From a virus, in IMG/VR virus record IMGVR_UViG_3300028275_000045, positions 1-30,744 of that record: DNA of 30,744 bases; one strand, 5' to 3'. Position numbers and translations under genes: made by a program. This document shows positions 15,078 through 21,899 of this stretch, piece after piece. The notes beneath the pieces were generated by a model. That model saw only the letters and a program-made list of their open reading frames with translations. It searched no databases and was not told the origin of the DNA. Numbering within the stretch: position 1 is the first letter of the stretch; the number at the start of each line of letters is the position of its first letter.

Positions 15078-15583
15078 CAGCTCTCTAGGCGTTCCTTCAA
15101 TTTTTGCATCGCCTCAGCCTTGCGTTTTCTGGCCGCCTGCTTGGACAAACCAAATCTGGCAGAAACTTCCCGCAGGCTGTGGTTCTCAATGAAGTAAAAC
15201 TGGATAATGTTGCGGTCTTCCTCATCCAGCTGGCTGATCGCCTCCCTGACCCATTCCTCGTCGACGGAAGGGAAGGTCTCCTCGCCGATTTCAGCGGGGG
15301 AGGCATTCTCAATAGGCACAGTCATGGACACAACCTTGGTGCGCTTTTTTCGCAACTCGCGTTGGCATTCCCATTCGCAAAACCGGAACAGGCTGGTCGT
15401 GAACTTCTGGTTGTAAGACGGGTCATGGCACTGGAGGGTGCGCCACAGGGCATTAAGGCTGCATGTGTCCAGATCGTCTGCGTTGATCAGGCCGGCGTAT
15501 TTGGAGGTGACCTTCCGCATGATGTTGCGGTTGTCCTCAACAGCCATGGCGTCTTTGAGCTGCTGGTTGGTTACCTCACGCAC
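15068..15583 (-). CDS. Sigma-70-like factor, about 171 aa
   Basis: The frame is open to 15862, but the upstream part lies inside the neighbouring gene and reads as low-complexity Arg/Ser/Pro. I favour GTG 15583 (or 15589, just after GGGAG). A region 2-like part ('DDLDTCSLNALWRTL' to 'FRFCEWECQRELRKKR') is followed by a linker and a region 4-like HTH ('ISQLDEEDRNIIQFYFIENH' and 'LREVSARFGLSKQAARKRK'). Sigma factors direct RNA polymerase to promoters; a phage copy would drive a middle or late gene class. The frame overlaps the end of the 207-aa gene. Confidence 0.72.
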   Translation of the reverse strand: MREVTNQQLKDAMAVEDNRNIMRKVTSKYAGLINADDLDTCSLNALWRTLQCHDPSYNQKFTTSLFRFCEWECQRELRKKRTKVVSMTVPIENASPAEIGEETFPSVDEEWVREAISQLDEEDRNIIQFYFIENHSLREVSARFGLSKQAARKRKAEAMQKLKERLESCSG

Positions 15584-16199
15584 GACCACTTTTCTCCCAG
15601 CTGGAGGCGACGATGCTGCCGTCAAGCCCCTGGTCGGCAATGGTCTGGATAACAGTTTCCGAATCGGCTCCAGTACCAGCCCACAAAGTCCCGTCCGGTA
15701 ATCGACAAATAGCCCAAGCTTCATTCTTGTGTTCCTTTTGCATCCTCTTGACGAGGATATTGATGGCGGCGTCCTGCTTTTTACTGATTGGTTTGGGCGG
15801 GGGAGGCTCCGGTTCCCCGCACAAGGCATAGTCGATAGCCTTTTGCACCTCGGTCGTGTCAAACAGGTTGCCTATGCCAATCCACATCCTGTACCGCGTC
15901 CAGACCCTGAGGATCTCAACGCCAGGAATTTGCTCGACAGACTCGACAACCGATTCGGTGATGTCGAAGTTGGTGTGGGCGACCCAGAGTTTGTACAGCT
16001 TGCTCGACAACCCGTGTTCGCCAACGGGAACAAGGCCATAGGGACCAGCGATCATGCGAACATGACGGGACTGGTCGCCGTCGTTGTCGTCCTCGGAAAA
16101 AGAGTCGGTGGTGGACTGTTCGCCAGAAAGCTCTGGGTCTTTGGTGTCCTGCCAGCGCAGCGGATCGACCCACTTAAGCCATTGAATCTTGTTTCTCAT
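15576..16199 (-). CDS. Conserved orphan phage protein, 207 aa
   Basis: The ATG at 16199 overlaps the ThyX stop as ATGA. Residues about 72-115 hold 'WVAHTNFDITESVVESVEQI', then 'PGVEILRVWTRYRMWIGIG' and 'LFDTTEVQKAI', a module I recognise as recurring in phage genomes but with no known function. The N-terminal 45 residues are acidic and low-complexity; a Pro-rich stretch (near 128-135) precedes a C-terminal domain with 'EAWAICRLPDGTLWAGTG'. Confidence 0.65.
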   Translation of the reverse strand: MRNKIQWLKWVDPLRWQDTKDPELSGEQSTTDSFSEDDNDGDQSRHVRMIAGPYGLVPVGEHGLSSKLYKLWVAHTNFDITESVVESVEQIPGVEILRVWTRYRMWIGIGNLFDTTEVQKAIDYALCGEPEPPPPKPISKKQDAAINILVKRMQKEHKNEAWAICRLPDGTLWAGTGADSETVIQTIADQGLDGSIVASSWEKSGRA

Positions 16200-16990
16200 C
16201 TGCCGTCCTCTCCAGCGAAGAACTTCCGGTACTGTTTCCAGCCCCGGAAATTGCCTACACCGATATCGGCCATCAACGCCACGGCCGAATGCTCAAAGGG
16301 GGACCAGTGTCCCGACTCTGCCAGGCTGTCGTGGAGAGCAAAATCCTTCTGTGGGTCAATTTGGCCATCGAAGGTTTCGTAGGAGAGTCGGGCGGCGCGG
16401 GCGGTGGCCACCTTGAGTCGCTCCTCGTTGGTCAGACCCTCGCAGCGGTCACCAAAGGGGATGTGCCACTCCCCTGGATTCAGGAAAGCTGGCACGCTGG
16501 CCTCCATTGCGTCCCTTATCTCGTAAGCAACCTTCTGTATTTCTGGCTGGGCATCCGGGTGGCAGCGCAGCTTGAAGAAATTCTGCCATTCTGTGGCAGT
16601 CACCAGCACGCTGACCTGCATCCATGGTTCCAGCAGCCGATTGACGATCTGCTTGTGGACATTGATTGAGAGCATTTCCCTCGCCTTGATCACCGCATTG
16701 TTTCTGGCCTGGAGCCAGATGGTCTCGGCAACCGGTTGGTCGGCTGGAGAAAGCTCGGCGTGAGCCTGCATGCCAGATTGATTTTTTCCCCAATGCACAG
16801 GCATAGCCGGATCTTTTTCAACCTGCTCAATGATCTTGGCGGTCGGGATCGCCCGGCTGGAGGCAGCGTTGCGCGAAAACAGCCGGTGCGTATTCCATTC
16901 CGCTAGGATGAATCTGGGAAAACGGACGACAAGCGTGGTGATCCGGTTGCCAGCCGGATTGATGGAGTCGGCGATCACTCTGGCTGACAT
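16196..16990 (-). CDS. thyX: FAD-dependent thymidylate synthase ThyX, 264 aa
   Basis: ThyX methylates dUMP to dTMP using methylene-tetrahydrofolate, NADPH and FAD. The signature motif RHR-x7-S appears as Thr34-His35-Arg36 followed by Ser44 ('THRLFSRNAASS'), so the first Arg is Thr. Further family features are 'ATEWQNFFKLRCHPDAQPEI' (substrate-binding Arg and 'AQxEI') and the C-terminal 'WSPFEHSAVA'. Length is slightly over the usual 220-250 aa. SD is AAGGA at a rather long distance from ATG 16990. The stop of the upstream gene is 3 bases away. It complements NrdJ in supplying dNTPs. Confidence 0.9.
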   Translation of the reverse strand: MSARVIADSINPAGNRITTLVVRFPRFILAEWNTHRLFSRNAASSRAIPTAKIIEQVEKDPAMPVHWGKNQSGMQAHAELSPADQPVAETIWLQARNNAVIKAREMLSINVHKQIVNRLLEPWMQVSVLVTATEWQNFFKLRCHPDAQPEIQKVAYEIRDAMEASVPAFLNPGEWHIPFGDRCEGLTNEERLKVATARAARLSYETFDGQIDPQKDFALHDSLAESGHWSPFEHSAVALMADIGVGNFRGWKQYRKFFAGEDGR

Positions 16991-16993
16991 CGG

Positions 16994-17410
16994 TCAAGAT
17001 TCCTTCCTGAAAAGAAAAGCGTCGGTTGGACTGACTACGGGCACTTCCTTGTTGTCGGCTCCAGGCAACCCCAAGGACATACCCACATGCATGGCCTTCA
17101 TGGCGTACTCAAACTCGGCCACGCGGTCATTGATGATTCCGCAGCGGGCTATGGCGAAGTTCACGACCGGCAAGATTTTGCCTGTCTGAATCAGAGCCAG
17201 CAGCGTGCCAAGCTTTTCGGCGTTGTCGACCGCCTCCGAAGTTGTCTCGGGATGGGGCACATCCATGGTGCATCGAATGTCGTCACCGTCGAGGATAAAA
17301 TGCACCTTGATCTGGACATCATTCAGATTTTTTGTGCCGCCATCAGCATGTTGCTTAGGTGCAGCGGGTCGGCCACGCCTTGCCTTCCTAGGCTTGTCCA
17401 TGTTTTCCAT
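16994..17410 (-). CDS. Hypothetical protein with basic AT-hook-like N-terminus, 138 aa
   Basis: The ATG at 17410 follows a strong GAGGAGGG at 6 nt spacing, which decides this start even though it lies 88 bases inside the upstream gene. The N-terminus 'KPRKARRGRPAAPKQ' has an RGRP core as in AT-hooks. The remainder ('VQIKVHFILDGDDIRCTMDV', then helices) is a small alpha/beta domain. No family recognised. Probably part of the nucleotide/DNA block with ThyX. Confidence 0.6.
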   Translation of the reverse strand: MENMDKPRKARRGRPAAPKQHADGGTKNLNDVQIKVHFILDGDDIRCTMDVPHPETTSEAVDNAEKLGTLLALIQTGKILPVVNFAIARCGIINDRVAEFEYAMKAMHVGMSLGLPGADNKEVPVVSPTDAFLFRKES

Positions 17411-17727
17411 TCGTAACCCTCCTCTCGAACAGCCAACTCTTCAGGAACCATACCGCCATAGACCAACAGGATGGACCATGGTTCGACCGACAGGGTGACC
17501 ACGGCACCCAGACGCATCTCGACCCAGCCCTTGTCCCCGATCCTGGCGCCGACACCAACCAGCCTGCGCAGGAAATCCGAGGTGGTCTGCAACGGCTCTT
17601 GTCCTGGGACAGCCGAAGTTGTTGGCATTCGGTAGGGCTGTTCTTTGGACACCAGAAACTTGATCTCGCCGTTTGTCCCGAACGGAACACAGGCCAGAGC
17701 CACGGCTACCTGGAGGTCACACCCCAT
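17323..17727 (-). CDS. Hypothetical protein, possible degenerate Nudix-like fold, 134 aa
   Basis: The ATG at 17727 overlaps the GT4 gene by 11 bases. The first 90 residues ('EIKFLVSKEQPYRMPTTSAV' then 'PGQEPLQTTSDFLRRLVG') have the strand-loop-helix layout of a Nudix domain, but the REXXEE catalytic motif is absent, so hydrolase activity is not expected. Its last 30 residues overlap the start of the 138-aa gene in another frame. The Nudix resemblance is weak and this may be an unrelated orphan. Confidence 0.5.
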   Translation of the reverse strand: MGCDLQVAVALACVPFGTNGEIKFLVSKEQPYRMPTTSAVPGQEPLQTTSDFLRRLVGVGARIGDKGWVEMRLGAVVTLSVEPWSILLVYGGMVPEELAVREEGYEWKTWTSLGRQGVADPLHLSNMLMAAQKI

Positions 17728-18793
17728 CGATAACTCCTAAAACAGAACAAATTTTTCTGGCGGCACTCTCCCAGGAGAGACTTTTGGCGGTCTCAATACC
17801 GGCTTCGTTTATGGTCAGCTTTTCCTGTTGACGCTGCTCGTGGATCGCCCTCATGGCTTTTGCGGTCTCGTCTATTGCGGATTCCCGCAACTGATACCAT
17901 CTCCCCTGCCCCGTGAACCACTTCCCGTCATAGGCAGGTTCAAGGGGACCTGTGGGGATGAGGGTGGCGTTTTGCTTGGTCAAATAATCAAGGTGGGCGG
18001 TGCAGGCCGTGGCGATAACATGACGCCCCATCGAAAGCAGCTCGAGGGCTTCCAGGTTCCATCCTTCCCCGCGGCTCGGGAAAACCCCGCAGTGCGCCGA
18101 CGCAAACAGGGCTGCCACCTCGTTCTGTGTCTCCAAGCGCATGGGGATGCGTATCTTGTCGCCAAGCTTGGATTTCTTGTAGTAGTCCACCCACTCGTTG
18201 GTCTCTTCAGGCGTCAGGAACGGGTTGTCACACAACATGACCAATTCGACATCGTCATCCGGCCTGAATGCCTTCAGGAAAGCCTGGAGCAATAGGTCGT
18301 GACCCTTGCGGATTTCCCACTTGCCTGCGTTGATGAAGCGGGTGGGGCCTTCTTGGGGGAGGGGTTTATCGCCGAAGATGTTGCGGTCCACGCCGCAATG
18401 AATGGTCTCGATTCTGGCTGTCATGCCTGACCGCCTCATCACATCAGCGGACCACTCTCCGAACGCAAACACGCAATCCATCTGGCTGAGTTGGTAGATT
18501 TCCTCGTGCTTCAAGGAATCCAGCTCAAAGAAGGTCGCCGCGGAACGCTTGGACTTAGTGGGGTGCTGCGACAAATCCCAGGCGTGCCAGAGGCGGAAGG
18601 ACGGGTGGTGCGGATTGTAGAACTTGGCCCGCTCCACAGCCTTGGCGAACGCCGCCATTTCGCTGTTGGCGACCACGGCATTGCCGATGGGAAACAGGGC
18701 TGGCTTGACGCCGATCTCAATCATCGCCTTCACGAGGTTGCGACCGACCGTGCCATAGCCAAGTTCGTTGACCGGTGAGCAGACATTGATCAA
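17717..18793 (-). CDS. GT4-type (GT-B) glycosyltransferase, 358 aa
   Basis: The C-terminal half has the retaining GT-B signature: 'FINAGKWEIRKGHDLLLQAF' (the usual G(K/R)xxxxKG segment), 'ALFASAHCGVFPSRGEGWNL' and 'EALELLSMGRHVIAT', with the EX7E motif in 'EGWNLEALE'. The N-terminal half starts 'INVCSPVNELGYGTVGRNL', the acceptor-side Rossmann domain. It would transfer a sugar from a nucleotide-sugar to a glycan or protein. The start overlaps the GT2 stop as ATGA. Acceptor unknown; candidates are host surface glycans or the Thr-rich fibre. Confidence 0.82.
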   Translation of the reverse strand: MINVCSPVNELGYGTVGRNLVKAMIEIGVKPALFPIGNAVVANSEMAAFAKAVERAKFYNPHHPSFRLWHAWDLSQHPTKSKRSAATFFELDSLKHEEIYQLSQMDCVFAFGEWSADVMRRSGMTARIETIHCGVDRNIFGDKPLPQEGPTRFINAGKWEIRKGHDLLLQAFLKAFRPDDDVELVMLCDNPFLTPEETNEWVDYYKKSKLGDKIRIPMRLETQNEVAALFASAHCGVFPSRGEGWNLEALELLSMGRHVIATACTAHLDYLTKQNATLIPTGPLEPAYDGKWFTGQGRWYQLRESAIDETAKAMRAIHEQRQQEKLTINEAGIETAKSLSWESAARKICSVLGVIDGV

Positions 18794-19506
18794 GGGAGGA
18801 ACTCCGTGTAGTCGTAGGACCAGCGCGGCTCCAGATCGACCACTCCTGAGGGCAGCTGCCCCGACAGGATGCGCTCCTTGATGAAGCCTTCCACCAGAGA
18901 CGAGACCTTTTCGGAAGACCAGCCGCTGACGTGGTAAGACTGCACGGATGACCAGCGATAAATATAAAAACGATCCTTGTCCGGGATGGTCTTTGAGAAT
19001 TCGCCATACCTACGGATCAGATCCTGGAACAGCAGGGAATCGGCCCCACACCAGTCGACATGCCGGTACCCACCAACATCCCAAAAGACCTTCTTGGTCA
19101 GCATCAGGCAGGAGTGGAACAGGTTGCTGGCATATTCAATGTGACGGGGTTTTTCTTCGTAAAAGCCAAGGCCGGTGTGGAACAACCCCCGCCACATCCC
19201 CTCAAAGGAATAAGTCAAACGGTGCGGCAAGAAGATGTCGTCATCGTCCCAGACAGCCAAGATGTCGCCAGTCGCCTCCCTGGCGGTCAGATTAAATTTT
19301 TCACCCAGATTGGCGACCCGTTCGGGAAGATTGACTATCTTGACCTCGGGATGGTCAAACCGCAGTTCCTGTTCCGGTAAATCATTAACAATCACCAGCT
19401 CCTTGGGGCCAGGATAGTCCTGGAGCAGGAAAGAGTGCATCGCCTCTTCCAGAGCATGGGGCCTGCCGTATGTGGGGCACAGGCAACTGATTTTCGGGTA
19501 AATCAC
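18790..19506 (-). CDS. GT2-type (GT-A) glycosyltransferase, 238 aa
   Basis: The fold starts 'PKISCLCPTYGRPHALEEAM' and has the DxD-type acidic run 'WDDDDIFLP' near residue 89-97 (counted from GTG 19506), as in family GT2. I chose GTG 19506, which has AGGA upstream; the longer frame to GTG 19542 runs through a terminator hairpin. C-terminal residues hold 'DKDRFYIYRWSSVQSYHVSG'. GT2 proteins transfer sugars by inversion. With the GT4 gene coupled by ATGA, it probably builds or decorates one glycan. Confidence 0.8.
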   Translation of the reverse strand: MIYPKISCLCPTYGRPHALEEAMHSFLLQDYPGPKELVIVNDLPEQELRFDHPEVKIVNLPERVANLGEKFNLTAREATGDILAVWDDDDIFLPHRLTYSFEGMWRGLFHTGLGFYEEKPRHIEYASNLFHSCLMLTKKVFWDVGGYRHVDWCGADSLLFQDLIRRYGEFSKTIPDKDRFYIYRWSSVQSYHVSGWSSEKVSSLVEGFIKERILSGQLPSGVVDLEPRWSYDYTEFLP

Positions 19507-19550
19507 AACAAAAAATCCTATTGGGTAGCACAATTGCAACACCCAATAGG
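19507..19550 (-). terminator. Intrinsic terminator immediately before the GT2 start
   Basis: Minus strand CCTATTGGGT, a 14-nt loop and ACCCAATAGG form a perfect 10-bp stem (19517-19550) followed by ATTTTTTGTT. The U-run ends at the GTG of the GT2 gene, and the AGGA used as its SD is in the 3' arm. It ends the upstream transcript and may control GT2 expression. Confidence 0.75.
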
Positions 19551-19575
19551 AGGATAGGTCGGATATTACAAACGA

Positions 19576-19755
19576 TCAATTATTATTTGAGCTTGGAACT
19601 TCAACAACTCGGACATTGCGATACCCGTCCTCAATAAATTCCTGAGCTTTTTTCCAGGCTTTTTGCCAATTGATACCATGATCTGGATAGCTAGCTAGTC
19701 GGACGGATCGTTTTTTCTCCGGTGGAGTCCCATGCACCTCGTAACTGGCACACAT
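19576..19755 (-). CDS. Small hypothetical protein, 59 aa
   Basis: Direct translation from ATG 19755 gives 59 residues ending at TGA 19576; GAGGGG lies about 8 nt upstream of the start. The sequence 'ASYPDHGINWQKAWKKAQEF', then 'IEDGYRNVRVVEVP', is a helix plus strand, like a small nucleic-acid or protein-binding unit. No family recognised. It lies between the membrane/coiled-coil gene and the terminator at 19507-19550. Confidence 0.6.
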   Translation of the reverse strand: MCASYEVHGTPPEKKRSVRLASYPDHGINWQKAWKKAQEFIEDGYRNVRVVEVPSSNNN

Positions 19756-19766
19756 GGGTCACCCCC

Positions 19767-20063
19767 TCAGTTTACATTTGTTTCTTCGGTCACTCTCTCA
19801 AGAGAAGACATGCGACGGCTGTGATTTTTCACATGGGTCGACAAATCAGCCATATTCCGGACGAGATTTTCTTGGTTGACGGTGATTTTATCTACCGCGC
19901 AACTGACATCATCCAGGAATTTGATGTGGCGTTCAGCAACTGGAACAAAAATCCGGTTGGCTGCCCAGATTGCCGCCTTATACAAGGCGAAACCGCAAAC
20001 ACACAACAGGAAGATTGGCAGGCCAAATCTTTCCAGGATTTGCAACGCAGTCTGTGTGTCCAT
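19767..20063 (-). CDS. Membrane protein with coiled-coil tail, holin- or spanin-like, 98 aa
   Basis: I chose ATG 20063 because GGAGGT lies 6 nt upstream. The N-terminal helix 'LERFGLPIFLLCVCGFALYK' then 'AAIWAANRIF' spans the membrane once. It is followed by 'PVAERHIKFLDDV' and a Ser/Asn-rich heptad-like tail. A single membrane helix with a long soluble tail is typical of phage holin-like or inner-membrane spanin proteins; no family is assigned. Confidence 0.6.
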   Translation of the reverse strand: MDTQTALQILERFGLPIFLLCVCGFALYKAAIWAANRIFVPVAERHIKFLDDVSCAVDKITVNQENLVRNMADLSTHVKNHSRRMSSLERVTEETNVN

Positions 20064-20117
20064 GGCCGTACCTCCGGCGATGCCAGATAGGGATAACACC
20101 TACCCAGCAATACACCG

Positions 20118-20384
20118 TCAAATGGTTACGGCAGCCTTCAAAAACGAGGTCTGAATCCACCCCCGAAGGAGCAGATTCTCCATCGCCAGACTGATCTCCC
20201 GGACGCCTCCATGGATGGGGCCATCGTCGGGATGTTCCTTGACCCAGGAGAGGACAATATCTGCCATCTGCTTGGACGAAACCGGAGCTTCTGGCATCAA
20301 AGAATAAACCAAACTCTCGGTAGCCGTATCAAACCGGGTCGATGGTCGCTTCGCCGCCTTCACGAAATACGCAATCTGACTCAT
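20118..20384 (-). CDS. Hypothetical protein, 88 aa
   Basis: I chose ATG 20384, about 10 nt after AGGAGG. It overlaps the DUF5522-like gene by 56 bases in another frame. The product has two or three helices ('SSKQMADIVLSWVKEHPDDG', 'REISLAMENLLLRGWIQTS') that read like a small winged-helix or HTH-like domain, with no diagnostic motif. Function unknown. Confidence 0.55.
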   Translation of the reverse strand: MSQIAYFVKAAKRPSTRFDTATESLVYSLMPEAPVSSKQMADIVLSWVKEHPDDGPIHGGVREISLAMENLLLRGWIQTSFLKAAVTI

Positions 20385-20532
20385 TATCCTGGGTCCTCCT
20401 ACCCATATTGACCGGGTAGGGGCAGTGGCGGCACCCGCCGTGGCAACATTTTCCACGGCTCAGAAGGTAAGTCCTTGTCAGGACATAACTTCCGTTTTCC
20501 AAATAATAATCCTTCCCCTCGACCAGGCTCAC
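20329..20532 (-). CDS. DUF5522-like CCxxxCRHCPY protein, 67 aa, GTG start
   Basis: Translation from GTG 20532 gives 67 residues beginning 'MSLVEGKDYYLENGSYVLTR' and containing 'RGKCCHGGCRHCPY' (Cys29, Cys30, Cys34, Cys37). This is the hallmark of the small DUF5522 family (DYYxExGxxVFTexYHxxRGxCCxxxCRHCPY). The family's function is unknown. The GTG overlaps the TGA of the upstream gene (GTGA), so translation should be coupled. Its last 18 codons overlap the start of the next gene. Confidence 0.7.
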   Translation of the reverse strand: MSLVEGKDYYLENGSYVLTRTYLLSRGKCCHGGCRHCPYPVNMGRRTQDNESDCVFREGGEATIDPV

Positions 20533-20882
20533 GAAAGCGTCAACAGGTAAAGGGTCTTGTAGGACAGGGCCAGCGCATTGTCGATGATGTTCTGGTGGTA
20601 GCTCTGGACACCCGGGATCATTTGGTTGGCTGCCTTCAGGATGGCGCACAATTCCTTGAGGTAAACCACGAAGTCAACATTGGGAGGGGGCGCCTGCACA
20701 TTCAGGGACAACAGGCCAAATTCACCCTGGATGACCTCAGCCAACTCGTCGGCAATCTCCAGAATACCATCGTAAAACTCATTCATGGCCTTGTGGGCGG
20801 CGTAAGAGCGAGTGGCAAGATGGGCGTTGTGGGCTGCTTGACGAGCTTCAAACAACTTGCTGATCAGAATGGAAAAATCCAT
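20529..20882 (-). CDS. DUF5856-like (ferritin-like) small phage protein, 117 aa
   Basis: Residues 1-60 ('FSILISKLFEARQAAHNAHL', then 'ATRSYAAHKAMNEFYDGILE') match the pattern I know from phage DUF5856 proteins, a four-helix ferritin-like fold with a conserved His/Asp/Glu set. The family's function is unknown; Dps-like roles are speculation. The ATG at 20882 is preceded by GAGG ('CCCGAGGTAAAACC'). The stop overlaps the downstream GTG. Confidence 0.65.
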   Translation of the reverse strand: MDFSILISKLFEARQAAHNAHLATRSYAAHKAMNEFYDGILEIADELAEVIQGEFGLLSLNVQAPPPNVDFVVYLKELCAILKAANQMIPGVQSYHQNIIDNALALSYKTLYLLTLS

Positions 20883-20896
20883 GGTTTTACCTCGGG

Positions 20897-21163
20897 TCAG
20901 ACGATGCTGTTGCCAACACAGAAAAACCCGCGAGAAGATGCAGCTGGCGGGTTGGTCTGGCGCACACTCACCTGAGAAACGGTGGCTGCTTCCGTCCCGC
21001 TCGGCAGGACGGAGTAATCGACACCAAAAGCCTTCTTTTTAAGAATCTGCTTTTGTTCAGCGTAAAATTGATCGGTGATGACCTGGGTTGTCTGGGTCAG
21101 GGCTTCATTGCCGTGCGGAATCATCTGCCCGGAAACGACAGGATTGCCATAGAGATTGGGCAT
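20897..21163 (-). CDS. Hypothetical protein, 88 aa
   Basis: The ATG at 21163 follows AGAGGA. The product is a small soluble protein: a Gly/Pro-rich start ('MPNLYGNPVVSGQMIPHGNE'), a central helix with Lys-rich end, and a beta-like tail ending 'GFFCVGNSIV'. I recognise no family. It may be a virion or assembly component. Confidence 0.5.
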   Translation of the reverse strand: MPNLYGNPVVSGQMIPHGNEALTQTTQVITDQFYAEQKQILKKKAFGVDYSVLPSGTEAATVSQVSVRQTNPPAASSRGFFCVGNSIV

Positions 21164-21235
21164 GGGTCTAGTCCTCTGGGGGTGGATAGCGTAATTGAAT
21201 ACACCACCCCAGAAGACCAGACCCCCCAGACAAAA

Positions 21236-21565
21236 TCAGGCGGTGATCTTGTCGTTGCTCATTTTTCTCAAGTCGATAGCCACAACATCCTTGTCAAACA
21301 GACCGCCCCCCTGATTGATCCTGGAGACCAGATTGTTCAAGGCCTTGACATCAATCGGTTTGCCGTGCTTCCGTTTCATTTTTTTCAGATTCACACCCAG
21401 AGAACGATAAGATGACGCACGAGATAAAACTATATCTTTAGACATACTTTGAGTGTTTTTGGCCTTGGCAACCCGTCGCAATTTTTCAACCACTTCTGGA
21501 ACCGACTCACTGGTCTCCCAAGCCATGATGAACTCTTCTGGTGAAACCTGATAATTAGTCTTCAT
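21236..21565 (-). CDS. HTH-like DNA-binding protein, 109 aa
   Basis: I chose ATG 21565 after GGGGGG, not the frame start at 21595. The sequence 'EEFIMAWETSESVPEVVEKL' followed by 'LSRASSYRSLGVNLKKMKR' has the layout of a small phage DNA-binding HTH family: a 'FVxxWxxSxSVxEVA' helix pair, then 'SxRASxxRxxGVxLKKM'. A basic tail follows. It would be a regulator or a small DNA-binding protein. It is preceded by a long structured intergenic region and by the upstream element TTATTGGGGGGTT. Confidence 0.6.
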   Translation of the reverse strand: MKTNYQVSPEEFIMAWETSESVPEVVEKLRRVAKAKNTQSMSKDIVLSRASSYRSLGVNLKKMKRKHGKPIDVKALNNLVSRINQGGGLFDKDVVAIDLRKMSNDKITA

Positions 21566-21630
21566 AACAACCCCCCAATAATAGTGTTCCCCCAAAACCT
21601 AAGTACGACATTAAACACACAATCGAACAT
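21562..21630 (-). CDS. Possible 22-aa hydrophobic leader peptide
   Basis: An ATG at 21630 opens a 22-codon frame ('MFDCVFNVVLRFWGNTIIGG' plus LL) whose TGA overlaps the HTH-gene ATG as ATGA. It is hydrophobic and could be a coupled leader peptide. SD support is poor, so I rate it only as possible. Confidence 0.25.
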   Translation of the reverse strand: MFDCVFNVVLRFWGNTIIGGLL

Positions 21631-21799
21631 CCTATCGGCTACTTTCCCCCGTGAGCCGACACTCCATTATTGTTCAATCGGCCAATAAGTAAAATTATTT
21701 TTTCACGCCTTGCTGATAAAAAGCCTCAAAACTATTGTTTAAGTACCATCCTGCAAGGGGTATGACTCTCCGGCCAGAAACCTCTGGCAGAGTCAAAAG

Positions 21800-21828
21800 G
21801 CCTCCGGGGAGTAGTGATCCCCGGGGGC
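21800..21828. terminator. Bidirectional terminator-like hairpin
   Basis: An 11-bp stem (GCCCCCGGGGA/TCCCCGGAGGC with one wobble pair) is followed by CTTTTG on the minus strand and by TTTTCTTTTG on the plus strand, so it could stop transcription in both directions. Confidence 0.55.
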
Positions 21829-21843
21829 TTTTCTTTTGCCAAC

Positions 21844-21874
21844 AAAAAAACCCGCCCGGAATCATCCGGACGGG
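21844..21874 (-). terminator. Intrinsic terminator of the DUF932-like gene
   Basis: CCCGTCCGGA, a TGAT loop and TCCGGGCGGG (one G-T pair) form a 10-bp stem followed by TTTTTTTG on the minus strand, 26 bases after the stop at 21900. Confidence 0.85.
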
Positions 21875-21899
21875 CTTGTCTTTAAGACTGTTTTTTAAG

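Larger units (their letters stand above)
21566..21899 (-). other. 334-base intergenic region with a cluster of three hairpins
   Basis: No convincing gene apart from the possible leader peptide at 21562-21630. In minus-strand order I see a terminator at 21844-21874, a GC-rich 11-bp hairpin at 21800-21828, and a compound hairpin at 21764-21794 (GACTCT/AGAGTC around CCAGA/TCTGG). The remainder to 21566 is AT-rich and probably holds the HTH-gene promoter. A 73-codon frame at 21695-21916 crosses the hairpins and is rejected. Confidence 0.55.

Noticed and set aside
15584-15862. N-terminal extension of the sigma-like gene
   Set aside because: Low-complexity reading over the 207-aa gene; the GTG near 15583 has better support.
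20533-20649. N-terminal extension of the DUF5522-like frame
   Set aside because: It overlaps the DUF5856-like gene and does not match the family; the GTG overlap is the likely start.
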